Shown piece by piece: positions 8,153 through 16,323 of a stretch of 64,000 nucleotides of DNA; position 1 is the stretch's first letter, and each line of letters begins with the position of its first letter. The translations under genes were made by a program, and so were the position numbers. Source of the stretch: Salipiger sp. H15 (GTDB lineage Bacteria > Pseudomonadota > Alphaproteobacteria > Rhodobacterales > Rhodobacteraceae); the NCBI RefSeq assembly GCF_040409955.1, contig NZ_CP123387.1, positions 258,787 through 322,786 on the forward strand, in the 5' to 3' direction. A model generated the notes under the pieces. The model did no database searches, was not told the origin of the DNA, and saw nothing but the letters and a program-made list of their open reading frames with translations.

Positions 8153-9165
8153 TCCGGCAGGCGCTCGGCCGCGGGGATCGCGTCGACGAACTGGCTGTCG
8201 AAGGCGCTCTCGAGGTCGATCGGGCCGCCAAGCACCTCGTAATCCACGAGGATCTTGTGCGCGCTCGCCACCGCGTCCATGTCGATGGTGAAGAGGCCCT
8301 TCTCGGCGGCGGCCCCGGCCAGCATGATCTTCTCGACCTCGTCGAGCATGAACTCCTGGTGCGGGCGCTCGAGCGTCGGCGCCTCCTTCAGGATCAGGTC
8401 GATCGCGGCCTGCTTGTCGGCGAAGGCGTCGAGCCAGCCCTTGACCGAGGCGCGCACGAAGCCCTGCACGAGGTCGGGATGCGCCGCCGCGAAGTCGTTG
8501 CCGACGATCAGCGTGTCACGCGGGAAGGAGACGCCGAAATCCTCGGGCACGAAGCGCTTGAGGTTCTCCTCGCCGACGCGCTGCATCAGCGTGTAATACT
8601 CGTTGTAGCGGGTGGCGGTGACCACGTCGACCTGGCCGTCGACGAAGGGTGTGACCGAGACCTGCTGCGGCTGGATGTTCATGTCCGTGCGGTCGATGCC
8701 ATTGGCGGCCAGCATGCCGAAGAGCACGTAGTTGGCGCCGGTGAACCAGGTGGTGATCGCCGCGTCCTTGAAGTCCGCGATCTCCTGCACCGGGCCGTCG
8801 GCCTTGGAGACGAAGACGAAGGGGGTCTCCTGGTGCGAGATGCCGATGCAGGTGATCGGCAGGCCCTTCTCGATGGCGGCGAACACCGAGTCCGTGCCGC
8901 CCGACAGGCCGAAGGTGTCGGCGCCGGTCGCCACGAGGTTCTCGGTCAGCAGGTTCGGCCCGCCCGGGTTGATCGTGAGGTCAAGGCCCTCGTCCGCGTA
9001 GTAGCCCTTTGCCTTGGCAATGTAGAAGCCGACGAACTGGGCCTGCGGCAGCCACTTGAGGCGCAGCGAGACGGGCTCGAGATCGGCCGCGTGCACGGCG
9101 GGCGCGGCAAGCATCGCGGCCGAGGCGGCCAGACCGAGCGTGGAGAGGAAGGAACGTCTTTTCAT
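8149..9165 (-). CDS. ABC substrate-binding protein, NMT1/THI5 (ThiY-like) family, Tat signal
   Basis: Periplasmic solute-binding protein of 338 residues. It opens with a twin-arginine-type signal (KRRSFL) and an Ala-rich core, with likely cleavage near VHAAD at about residue 27. The mature start LKWLPQAQFVGFYIAKAKGYY is the classic ThiY/NMT1 signature, a family that binds pyrimidine precursors of thiamine and related N-heterocycles. It lies in an operon with nucleoside hydrolase and carbamoylase-type genes, so a pyrimidine- or purine-like ligand is a reasonable inference. No thiamine biosynthesis gene is nearby, arguing for catabolism rather than salvage. Confidence 0.88.
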   Translation of the reverse strand: MKRRSFLSTLGLAASAAMLAAPAVHAADLEPVSLRLKWLPQAQFVGFYIAKAKGYYADEGLDLTINPGGPNLLTENLVATGADTFGLSGGTDSVFAAIEKGLPITCIGISHQETPFVFVSKADGPVQEIADFKDAAITTWFTGANYVLFGMLAANGIDRTDMNIQPQQVSVTPFVDGQVDVVTATRYNEYYTLMQRVGEENLKRFVPEDFGVSFPRDTLIVGNDFAAAHPDLVQGFVRASVKGWLDAFADKQAAIDLILKEAPTLERPHQEFMLDEVEKIMLAGAAAEKGLFTIDMDAVASAHKILVDYEVLGGPIDLESAFDSQFVDAIPAAERLPE

Positions 9166-9228
9166 CGCAGTACTCCATGTTGGGGGTGGACCCGGTTGGC
9201 CCGGGCTTGGTGGCTTTGACCCCGGGGT

Positions 9229-10068
9229 TCAGTGGGAGGCGGGGCCGAAGGTCTTCATGCTCTCTTCCTCGATCGCGTCGAGCAGCTCGCGCTTGAGGGA
9301 GATGAACTCGGGGGAGGTGACGAGGTCGGCGCCGCGCGGGCGCGGCAGGTCGACCTTGCGCGACAGCTTGATCGCGCCGGGCCGGGCGGTCATCACCAGC
9401 ACCTTGTCGCCAAGGAAGATCGCCTCGTCGACGTCATGGGTGATGAAGAGCACGGTGCGCCGGTGCTTCTGCCAGACGTCGAGCAGCCAGCGCTGCATCA
9501 TGGTGCGGGTCAGCGCGTCGAGCGCGCCGAAAGGCTCGTCTAGCAGCATCAGGTCGCGCTTGAACATGAAGGTGCGCATCAGCGCGACGCGCTGGCGCAT
9601 GCCGCCCGACAGCTCGTGCGGGTACTTGTCGGCAAAGCCGGCAAGGCCGAACTCGGGCAACATCCGCTGCGCCTCGGCGCGCGCCTCGGCCCGGTTCGCG
9701 CCCTCGATCTCCAGCGGCAGGATGGCGTTGTCGATCACGTTGCGCCAGGCCAGCAGCAGGTCGCGCTGCGGCATGAAGGACACCTGCCCGAGCAGCTGGC
9801 GCGCATGCACCGACTGGCCCTCGAAACGCAGCACCGAGCCCGCGTCGGGCTCCTCGAGCCCGGCGACGATGTTGAACAGCGTGGACTTGCCGCAGCCCGA
9901 GGGACCGACCACCGTGACGAACTCTCCGGGCTGGACCGCGAGATCCACGCCGTTGAGCGCCTGCACCTCGCCGAAGGTCTTCGAAAGCCTGCGCAGGTCG
10001 AGGATCGGCTCTTCGGCAGGGGTCATGGCGGGCTCCGTCGTGCTGGGGTGGGTCATTGGCATGTTCAT
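9229..10068 (-). CDS. ABC transporter ATP-binding protein (SsuB/ThiZ-like)
   Basis: ATPase subunit of the NMT1/THI5-type importer, 279 residues. It has Walker [10 protein letters not shown] at residues 55-63, signature LSGGM at 153-157, Walker B LMLLDEPF at about 173-180, and an H-loop ITHD. The start at 10068 overlaps the nucleoside hydrolase stop by four bases (ATGA). An in-frame ATG at 10026 is an alternative that would remove a 14-residue low-complexity lead. A 63-base gap separates it from the binding-protein gene, the largest in this operon. Confidence 0.9.
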   Translation of the reverse strand: MNMPMTHPSTTEPAMTPAEEPILDLRRLSKTFGEVQALNGVDLAVQPGEFVTVVGPSGCGKSTLFNIVAGLEEPDAGSVLRFEGQSVHARQLLGQVSFMPQRDLLLAWRNVIDNAILPLEIEGANRAEARAEAQRMLPEFGLAGFADKYPHELSGGMRQRVALMRTFMFKRDLMLLDEPFGALDALTRTMMQRWLLDVWQKHRRTVLFITHDVDEAIFLGDKVLVMTARPGAIKLSRKVDLPRPRGADLVTSPEFISLKRELLDAIEEESMKTFGPASH

Positions 10069-11006
10069 GTGGTCAGGGCCCTTTCGAGCATGCGGAAGAA
10101 GGCGTCGTTGTCGGCGCTCTCGATGATGCGCGCGTTCTCGATGTACTCCGGCCAGCGCGAACCGAGCCTCGCCGGGTGGATGGCGGAATGGCCGCGGGTG
10201 ATCGTTCCGCCGGTCTCGATCCGCACCACCGCCCGGCGCGCGGCGGTGATGATCGACGGGTCGATCGCGCAGGCGCAGGTCAGCGTGTCGGGGTGGGTGC
10301 AGATCACCTTGCCGTAGCGCTGCTCGGCGACCTTGCGCGGCGTGGCCGAGACCTTGCGGTAGAACTCGGTCAGCGGGGTCGCGTGCGCGTCGAGCCGGGC
10401 CAGCTGCGCCGCGTCGAAGACCGACGAGCCCAGGGTCAGCGTCCAGGTCGAGAGCGTGATCTCGAACCCGGCGCGGAAGACGATCGCCGCCGCCTCGGGG
10501 TCGATGTAGAAGTTGAACTCGGCGCAGGGGGTGACGTTGCCGACCGAGTTGTCGGTGCCGCCCATGATCCACAGGTGCTTGAGCGCCTTGGCGATGCGCG
10601 GCTCGCGGGTGACCGCGAGCGCGAGGTTGGTCAGCGGCGCCTGCGCGATCATCTCGATCTCGCCCGGCGCCGCCATGATCCGCTCGATCAGCGCATCCAC
10701 CGCGTGCATCTCCTCGGGGCGCTGGCGGGCGCGCGGCAGGTCCGCGCCGCTCATCCCGTCCGCCCCGTGCATCTGCGCCGGCTCCCAGTCGGCCAGCAGC
10801 GGCCGCCGCGCGCCGAGATAGACCGGCACCTCGCCGGACTTGCCCGCGGCCTCGATGGTCGCGAGCGCGTTCTCGGCCTGCTGGTCGAAATCGACATTCC
10901 CGTTGCAGATCGTCACGGCCTCGAGTGTCACGCCCGGCGTCTTCATCGCCAGCAGCAGCGAGAAGGTGTCGTCCCCCGCGGTATCGGTGTCGATGATGAG
11001 GCGCAT
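10065..11006 (-). CDS. Nucleoside hydrolase (inosine-uridine preferring family)
   Basis: Cleaves the N-glycosidic bond of a ribonucleoside to free base plus sugar. The 313-residue protein begins with the calcium-binding Asp motif IIDTDTAGDD at residues 4-13, has the LTNLALA stretch in the middle, and the LWIMGGT and ECNFY-like AEFNFYIDPEAA region near residue 155-170 characteristic of the family. Length is normal. The start at 11006 overlaps the cupin stop (TGATG) and gives the canonical N-terminus; the frame is open further upstream but without similarity. Placed between a heterocycle-type ABC importer and an amidase, it suggests that the imported compound is a nucleoside or an analogue. Confidence 0.88.
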   Translation of the reverse strand: MRLIIDTDTAGDDTFSLLLAMKTPGVTLEAVTICNGNVDFDQQAENALATIEAAGKSGEVPVYLGARRPLLADWEPAQMHGADGMSGADLPRARQRPEEMHAVDALIERIMAAPGEIEMIAQAPLTNLALAVTREPRIAKALKHLWIMGGTDNSVGNVTPCAEFNFYIDPEAAAIVFRAGFEITLSTWTLTLGSSVFDAAQLARLDAHATPLTEFYRKVSATPRKVAEQRYGKVICTHPDTLTCACAIDPSIITAARRAVVRIETGGTITRGHSAIHPARLGSRWPEYIENARIIESADNDAFFRMLERALTT

Positions 11007-11932
11007 CAGTAGAACTCGAACCCCATGGTGCGGGCGTGGTAGTAGAAGCCGCCGTCCTGCACGATCAGGAACTCGGCGCGGCTGTCGCCGTCGTTGTGGT
11101 GGCTGTGCTTGGCGGCCGGCGGGGTCAGCAGCGTCGCCCAGGGGCTCCAGTCGCATTTCCGGTCATCGACCATCGAGTAGGCCGGATCCCCGGCGACGGC
11201 GAGCGTCAGGGCCGCCGAGTTGTGCTTGTGCGGCGGCTGGAAGCTGTGCGGCTTCAGCGTGTTGAGCGACAGGGTTAGCGTCGGGGCGATGTTGCGGCTC
11301 GCCTCGGTCTGCGCGGCGGAGAAGATCAGCGCGTGGCCCGAGGTCGTGGCATTGGCGCCCCGCTGGTAGACGGTGTCGAGCTGGTGCTCGATCTCGGCGG
11401 CGGGGAAATGCACGAGCCCGGTCGCGGCCTCGGCGCCGGTGATCGGCGCGGCCTTCTCGAAGGCCAGCTGCGGATCGTTCCCGACGGCCCAGAACACGGC
11501 GGTCTCGGTCGCCTCGATCCGGCTCTCCACCCCGCCCGGCAGCAGGAAGACGTCACCCTTGCCGAGCGTCGCGGTCTCGGCGCCGACGGTCAGCGTGGCG
11601 CTCCCCTCGATCACGTACCAGATCGAGGCGGTGCAGGTGAGCGTGGTGTCGAGGCTCGCGCCCGCCAGCACGGTCGCGTAGCGCGCCAGCATGAGCGGGG
11701 TGGTGGCGGGGAAGGGGCAGCCGAGCTCGGCGGAAAGGTCGCAGAGCACCCAGCCGGTCGCGTCCTTGGCCATCGCCTTCGCCGGCTCGTCGCGCAGGAT
11801 CCGCGGCGGCACCGGCGGCAGCTTGATGTTGAAGGCGTTGCCCGAGTTGAAGTAGCGCCCGCGGGCCTCGGCCTCGTTCTTCGGCGCGCGCGGCAGTTGC
11901 ACCGGCATTTCGGCCATATCGTTGATCGTCAT
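11006..11932 (-). CDS. Bicupin protein (gentisate-dioxygenase-like fold), function unknown
   Basis: A 308-residue protein with two cupin repeats. The first (about 85-150) contains IWYVIEGSATLTVG and GDVFLLPGGVE; the second (about 215-295) contains PHSFQPPHKHNSAALTLAV and PPAAKHSHHNDGD. The second repeat keeps the His cluster (HKH, HSHH) expected for a metal site. The first lacks an obvious His pair, so only one site is probably catalytic. It could be a ring-cleaving dioxygenase or a non-oxidative cupin. The start at 11932 overlaps the amidase stop by four bases. Confidence 0.75.
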   Translation of the reverse strand: MTINDMAEMPVQLPRAPKNEAEARGRYFNSGNAFNIKLPPVPPRILRDEPAKAMAKDATGWVLCDLSAELGCPFPATTPLMLARYATVLAGASLDTTLTCTASIWYVIEGSATLTVGAETATLGKGDVFLLPGGVESRIEATETAVFWAVGNDPQLAFEKAAPITGAEAATGLVHFPAAEIEHQLDTVYQRGANATTSGHALIFSAAQTEASRNIAPTLTLSLNTLKPHSFQPPHKHNSAALTLAVAGDPAYSMVDDRKCDWSPWATLLTPPAAKHSHHNDGDSRAEFLIVQDGGFYYHARTMGFEFY

Positions 11933-13209
11933 GAGAGATCTCCTTTGTCTCGGGTGGCGGAGGCGGCGTGCAGGCAGGTGTCGAGCAGCACCTGGGCCCC
12001 GGCGGCCACGTGCGCCGGTTCGGCCCATTCCTCGGGGTGATGGCTGAGCCCGCCGCGGCAGGGGATGAAGATCATCGCCGAGGGCGCGAGCGGGGCCATG
12101 TGCCGGGCGTCGTGCCCGGCGGCGGAAAGCAGGTCTGTGGCCGGCAGGCCGCGCGCGGCGGCGCTGCCGAGGATCGCGCGGCGCAGCGCGGGCGAGAAGG
12201 TGTTGGCCGGGGCGTCGACCATGGACCGCACCTCGACGGCGCAGGGCGCCGCCACGGCGCGCGCGGCCGCCTCGAGCGCGAGGCCGGTCCGGTCCAGCAC
12301 GTCGTTCCGGGGGTGGCGCAGGTCGATGCGGAAGCGCACCGTCGCGGGCACGACCGAGGGCGCGTTCGGCAGCACCTCGACCCGGCCGATGGTGAAGCGG
12401 ATGTCGGGCCCGGCTTGAAGCGCGGCCTCCTGCATGGCCAGCGCGACGCGGGCAAAGGCCTGCACCGCGTCGGCCCGGCGCTCCATGGGCTCGGTCCCGG
12501 CATGGGCCTCGCGGCCCGAGAGGGTGACCTCGTAGGTCTTCTTGCCCTGGATGCCGGTGACCGCGCCGATGACCAGCGCCTCGCGCTCGAGGTGGTCGGC
12601 CTGTTCGATGTGCGGCTCGATGTAGGCGTGCAGCGGGAAGCCCGGCGCGATGCGCGGCACCCCGGGGAAGGCCTCGGCGAGGCGCTCGAGTTCGGAGGCG
12701 ACGCTCACCCCGGCGGCGTCGGTGACCGCGCCGACCTGCGCGAGGCTGCGATGGCCCGAGAACACCTCGGATCCCATCATGCCGGGCGCGAAACGGCCGC
12801 CCTCCTCGTTCATCCAGGCGACGAGGGTGATCGGGCGGGGCGGGACGATGCCCCTGTCATGCAGCGTCTCGAGCACCTCGAAGGCGGCGAGCACGCCGAA
12901 GACACCGTCGAAGCGCCCGCCGGTCGGCTGGCTGTCGAGATGCGAGCCGATCAGCACCGGCGCGCCCCCGGACGTGCCGGGCAGGGTCAGGAAGAGGTTT
13001 CCCGCCGTGTCGAAACTCGGCGAAAGCCCGATGGCCTCGCCCCAGCCGATCAGCCGCGCCATGGCGGCACGGTCCTCGGCGGAGAGGGCCTGCCGGTCGA
13101 CGCCGCCGTCGGCGCGGGCGCCGATCTCGGCCATCGACATGAGCCGCGACCAGAGCCGCGCCCCGTCGATCCGGGGAAGGGAAGGCTGGGAGAGGTCCAT
13201 CGGGCGCAT
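11929..13209 (-). CDS. M20-family Zn hydrolase, N-carbamoyl-amino-acid/ureidopropionase/allantoate amidohydrolase type
   Basis: Binuclear-metal amidase of 426 residues. The family block IGSHLDSQPTGGRFDG (residues 88-102) supplies metal ligands H90 and D101. NEEGGRF near 135 supplies the bridging Glu, and HIEQ (about 205) and a C-terminal LSHHPEE supply further ligands. AGHDARHMA is the typical substrate loop. Members hydrolyse N-carbamoyl bonds left after ring opening of pyrimidines, hydantoins or purine-derived ureides. Context with the nucleoside hydrolase supports breakdown of a nitrogen heterocycle. A second ATG four codons in is equally possible as the start. Confidence 0.87.
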   Translation of the reverse strand: MRPMDLSQPSLPRIDGARLWSRLMSMAEIGARADGGVDRQALSAEDRAAMARLIGWGEAIGLSPSFDTAGNLFLTLPGTSGGAPVLIGSHLDSQPTGGRFDGVFGVLAAFEVLETLHDRGIVPPRPITLVAWMNEEGGRFAPGMMGSEVFSGHRSLAQVGAVTDAAGVSVASELERLAEAFPGVPRIAPGFPLHAYIEPHIEQADHLEREALVIGAVTGIQGKKTYEVTLSGREAHAGTEPMERRADAVQAFARVALAMQEAALQAGPDIRFTIGRVEVLPNAPSVVPATVRFRIDLRHPRNDVLDRTGLALEAAARAVAAPCAVEVRSMVDAPANTFSPALRRAILGSAAARGLPATDLLSAAGHDARHMAPLAPSAMIFIPCRGGLSHHPEEWAEPAHVAAGAQVLLDTCLHAASATRDKGDLS

Positions 13210-13212
13210 CGC

Positions 13213-14091
13213 TCAGTCCGTCCGCATCACCTGGCCGGGGTCGGCCCGCGCGTCGCGGCGGCCCCAGGCCCCGGCCTCGACCATGGCGAGGAACTCGGCG
13301 AGGTGGCTGTTGAACAGCCCCGGCTCCTCGAGGTTCAGCGTGTGGCCGGTCTTGGGCAGGACCAGCAGTCCCGAGGCGGGCATGGTCTTCTTGAGGAAGA
13401 TGCCCGGCTGCAGGCAGTGATCGTCCTCGTCCCCGACCATGATCAGCGTCGGCAGGACGCAGGCTTTGAGCCCGTCCTCGAGATCCCAGAACGAGGGACG
13501 CCGCGCCTGCACGCCGCGCATGGTGTTGGCGGCCCCCACGCTGTCATGCCGGGCAAGCCGGGTGACGAACTTCAGGTGCTCGCGCGGGTCCTTGTTCTCG
13601 AACTGCACGCGGCTGGCGCCGCGGCCGTAGATCTCGGCAAATCCGGCCGGATCGGCCTCGAACTTCTCGGCCACGGTGAGCGAGACGCCGCGGAAATACT
13701 CCTCTGTCTCCTTCTCGCAGCCATAGCCCGCCCCCGCCACGGTCAGCGACAGCGCCCGCCCGGGATAGCTGAGGCCGAAGTGCACGGTGGCGAAGCCGCC
13801 CATCGACAGGCCGACGATATGCGCCTTCTCGATGCCGAGGTGGTCGAGCACCGCCACCGCGTCATCGACCGCGATGGCCTGGGAATATTTCCCGACATCG
13901 GCCGGGATGTCCGACGGCGCATAGCCGCGCGCCGCGTAGGTGATGCAGCGGTGGCGCCGCGCGAAGGCGCTCATCTGCGGCTCCCACGCGTCGTAGTTGC
14001 CGCCGAACTCGTGGATGAAGAGGATCGGCGTTCCGGCCTCTCCCGCGGTCTCGTAGTAGAGTTTCGTGCCGTCCTTGGCGGTGGCGTACAT
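13213..14091 (-). CDS. Alpha/beta hydrolase
   Basis: A 292-residue alpha/beta-hydrolase-fold enzyme. The oxyanion region is ILFIHEFGG (about residue 24), the nucleophile elbow is GLSMGG (about residue 97), the acid is probably in MVGDEDD near 230, and the His in KTGHTLNLEEP near 257. The ATG at 14091 yields a normal N-terminus (MYATAKDGTKLYYE); the open frame further upstream is not supported. Could hydrolyse an ester, lactone, amide or C-C bond. It is the second of two unrelated alpha/beta hydrolases in the divergent operon pair (the other is at 22662). Confidence 0.87.
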   Translation of the reverse strand: MYATAKDGTKLYYETAGEAGTPILFIHEFGGNYDAWEPQMSAFARRHRCITYAARGYAPSDIPADVGKYSQAIAVDDAVAVLDHLGIEKAHIVGLSMGGFATVHFGLSYPGRALSLTVAGAGYGCEKETEEYFRGVSLTVAEKFEADPAGFAEIYGRGASRVQFENKDPREHLKFVTRLARHDSVGAANTMRGVQARRPSFWDLEDGLKACVLPTLIMVGDEDDHCLQPGIFLKKTMPASGLLVLPKTGHTLNLEEPGLFNSHLAEFLAMVEAGAWGRRDARADPGQVMRTD

Positions 14092-14101
14092 GGGAGCCCC
14101 C

Positions 14102-15232
14102 TCAGAACAGGGCGGGCACGTCCGACAGGCCCTTGGCCGTCTCGACGTAGTCCGCGAGTTTCGATGCAAGCTTCTCCGCCCAGGCCTCGGGCACGGTGGT
14201 CGAGACCTTGATGAAGCGGCTGCCGAAGGTTTCGGTGTGGTAGGCGCCCTGGCGGATCATCACCCCGTCGAGCCGCGCGGCCTCGACGATCGCCTCGGGC
14301 GTGGTGCCGCAGCCGTCGATCTCGATCACCAGGAAGTTGCCGTGCGAGGGCCAGACCGGAACCGACATGCCGAGCGCCTCCGCGGCCTCCTTGATCCGGA
14401 CCTTGTTGGCCTGGTCGACGCGGCGCACCTCGGCCATCCACTCGGCCTTGACCCGGAGCCCGGCCAGCGCGCCGCGCTGCGCCACCACCGAGCCGCCAAG
14501 CACCGACGTCGAGGCCCCGGCGAATTCCGCGATGAGCTCGGGGCGGGCGAGGATGCCGCCGATCCGCATCCCGGCAAGGCCGAGCCACTTCGAGAAGCTG
14601 AAGGTGCAGATGCAGTTCTCTGTATCCACCGAGACCGCCGGCGTATGCGCGTCGGCGAAGTCGCGATAGGTGCAGTCATGCACCAGCAGCGCGCCGTTTT
14701 CCTTCGCGATCGCCGCGAACTCGGCGATTTCCGCGGCGGTGTAGGTGACGCCGAGCGGGTTGTTCGGGTCGACCACGTAGACGATGGCGCAGCGCTCGTC
14801 GATATGGGCGCGCAGCATGTCCGGCGTCAGCTTGTAGTTGGTCTCGGGCCCGTAGATCGGCGTCTGCACGATCTCGGCGCCCTGCTGGGCGGCGAAGAGG
14901 CAGGGCCATTTCCAGGTCGGATCGGTGGTGACCAGCGTGGTCCCGGGCTTGGCGCGGGCGCGGCAGACCAGCGACAGCGCGTTGACGCCGCCCTCGGTCA
15001 CCAGCGCCTCGAGCCCCGGCACCCCGAAGTCCTCGACGATGGCGGCGCGCAGGTCCTCGAAGCCGAGCGGCGGCGCGTAGGCGTTGAACTCGCCCCGGGT
15101 GATCGAGTCGACCATCGCCGCGGTCACCGCGGGATGCGCCGGGATGTGGTTGGTGTTCTGCCCCATCCACGCCAGGTCCGGCGTGTTGAACAGGTCGTCG
15201 AAGTAGCGGTTGCGGACGGCGAGGCTGCTCAT
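14102..15232 (-). CDS. PLP-dependent aminotransferase, class I/II
   Basis: A fold-type I aminotransferase of 376 residues. Recognisable blocks are VTEGGVNALSLVCRA (substrate/PLP region), VVDPNNPLGVTY (with the Asn that contacts PLP), HDCTYRDFA (Asp partner of the PLP nitrogen) and FSFSKWLGLAGMRIGG with the Schiff-base lysine in SKWLGLAGMR. The C-terminal region ends with a GSRFIKVSTTVPEA segment carrying the carboxylate-binding Arg. The start at 15232 overlaps the SDR stop (TGATG); upstream open frame is spurious. Probably transaminates an amino acid or beta-amino acid released by the amidase. Confidence 0.87.
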   Translation of the reverse strand: MSSLAVRNRYFDDLFNTPDLAWMGQNTNHIPAHPAVTAAMVDSITRGEFNAYAPPLGFEDLRAAIVEDFGVPGLEALVTEGGVNALSLVCRARAKPGTTLVTTDPTWKWPCLFAAQQGAEIVQTPIYGPETNYKLTPDMLRAHIDERCAIVYVVDPNNPLGVTYTAAEIAEFAAIAKENGALLVHDCTYRDFADAHTPAVSVDTENCICTFSFSKWLGLAGMRIGGILARPELIAEFAGASTSVLGGSVVAQRGALAGLRVKAEWMAEVRRVDQANKVRIKEAAEALGMSVPVWPSHGNFLVIEIDGCGTTPEAIVEAARLDGVMIRQGAYHTETFGSRFIKVSTTVPEAWAEKLASKLADYVETAKGLSDVPALF

Positions 15233-16014
15233 CAGATCACCGAGCCGCGCGCGGCGATCCCGCCGTCGATGGTGACCACCGTGCCCGAGATGTAGCCGGC
15301 CTTGGGCGAGGCGAGGAAGGCGCAGAGATCGGCCACTTCCTGCGCGGTGGCCGGGCGCTTGCCGGGGTACTTGTCGTAGAGCTCTTCCCAGCGGCTCTCG
15401 TCGCCGAGCATGTCGATCGCCTTGCGCTTCATGATCTTGAGCATGCGGTCGGTGTCGACCGGGCCGGGGTTCACGCCGACGACGCGGATGCCCTCGTCGA
15501 GCGAGCGGCCGCCGAGCGCCTTGGTGAAGGACATCAGCGAGGCGTTGCCGGTGGAGCCGGCGAAATAGGCCGCATCCCAGTTCTCGCCCGAGTTGCCGAT
15601 GACGTTGATGATCACGCTGTCGGCCTTGCCCTTGCGCTTCTGCCAGAACAGCCGCGACAGGGTGATGTAGCCGAAGACCTTCAGCTCGAAACCGCGGCGC
15701 AGCGCCTCGTCGGTGACGTCGGTGATCGAGCCGGCCGGGATGTCGCCGGCGTTGTTGATCAGGATGTCGTAGTCGCCCGCGGCCTCGTCGAGCGCGGTCA
15801 TCGCCTCGGCCGAGCCGAGGTCGGCGGGATGGATGGTCACCGACACGTCGTACTTGGCCTCGATCTCGGCCTTGAGCGCGGCAAGGGCCTCGCCGTTGCG
15901 TGCGGCGAGATGGAGGTTGCAGCCCTCCTCGGCCAGAGTCAGGGCGCAGCTGTAGCCGATCCCCTTCGAGGCACCCGTGATCAGGGCAGTCTTGCCGGAC
16001 AGGTCGAGTTTCAT
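15232..16014 (-). CDS. SDR-family protein with altered catalytic YxxxK motif
   Basis: A 260-residue short-chain dehydrogenase-fold protein. Cofactor motifs are intact: TGASKGIG at residues 13-20 and NNAG at 87-90. In the active site, the canonical Tyr-x-x-x-Lys before the FTKAL helix is replaced by Gly-Ser-Thr-Gly-Asn (about residues 153-157), although a Tyr occurs at 150 with no Lys four residues later. The PGPVDTDRM loop is normal. It may still bind NAD(P) but the mechanism would differ. First gene of the ten-gene minus-strand operon, directly behind the 16027-16057 inverted repeat. Confidence 0.85.
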   Translation of the reverse strand: MKLDLSGKTALITGASKGIGYSCALTLAEEGCNLHLAARNGEALAALKAEIEAKYDVSVTIHPADLGSAEAMTALDEAAGDYDILINNAGDIPAGSITDVTDEALRRGFELKVFGYITLSRLFWQKRKGKADSVIINVIGNSGENWDAAYFAGSTGNASLMSFTKALGGRSLDEGIRVVGVNPGPVDTDRMLKIMKRKAIDMLGDESRWEELYDKYPGKRPATAQEVADLCAFLASPKAGYISGTVVTIDGGIAARGSVI

Positions 16015-16026
16015 CGTGGTCTCCTA

Positions 16027-16057
16027 GTGTATGCAAAGTTTCGCTATCTGCATACAC
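16027..16057. promoter_or_regulatory. Inverted repeat in divergent promoter region, probable operator
   Basis: GTGTATGCA at 16027-16035 is repeated in inverted orientation as TGCATACAC at 16049-16057 (perfect 9-bp arms, 13-bp spacer). It starts 12 bases upstream of the SDR start codon. A further half-site TGCATACC is at 16235-16242, nearer the plus-strand ABC operon. GTAT-type arms suit a GntR or similar dimer. The regulator at 23559 is the nearest candidate; its own leader carries GTATA and GTATAC at 23472 and 23494. The 16015-16323 gap holds no gene that I can support. Confidence 0.6.
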
Positions 16058-16323
16058 AACACTTTCATCCTGTCCATAGGTCAATTTCACCCGCTCCGAA
16101 AAATCCAGAGCAAACTTCATATTTTTATGGATCGCCGGGAAAAGCGTCGTGAAGTGCCTCACGGGAATGCAGCCTCTCCCGCAATCCGCTTAAAAATCCG
16201 GCATTAGGCGAATTCCGTCCAGAATTTATCTCTCTGCATACCGTTTTGCGCTTTACGGATACTTTGACCTGGGGTTTGAGTCGCCCTGCCAGCCCGGGCG
16301 GTACCCGGACGGAAAGGATACAG

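Noticed and set aside
11968..14211. Plus-strand frame of 747 codons opposite the amidase and alpha/beta hydrolase
   Set aside because: Same reason: complement of real genes, no domain and no ribosome-binding site.
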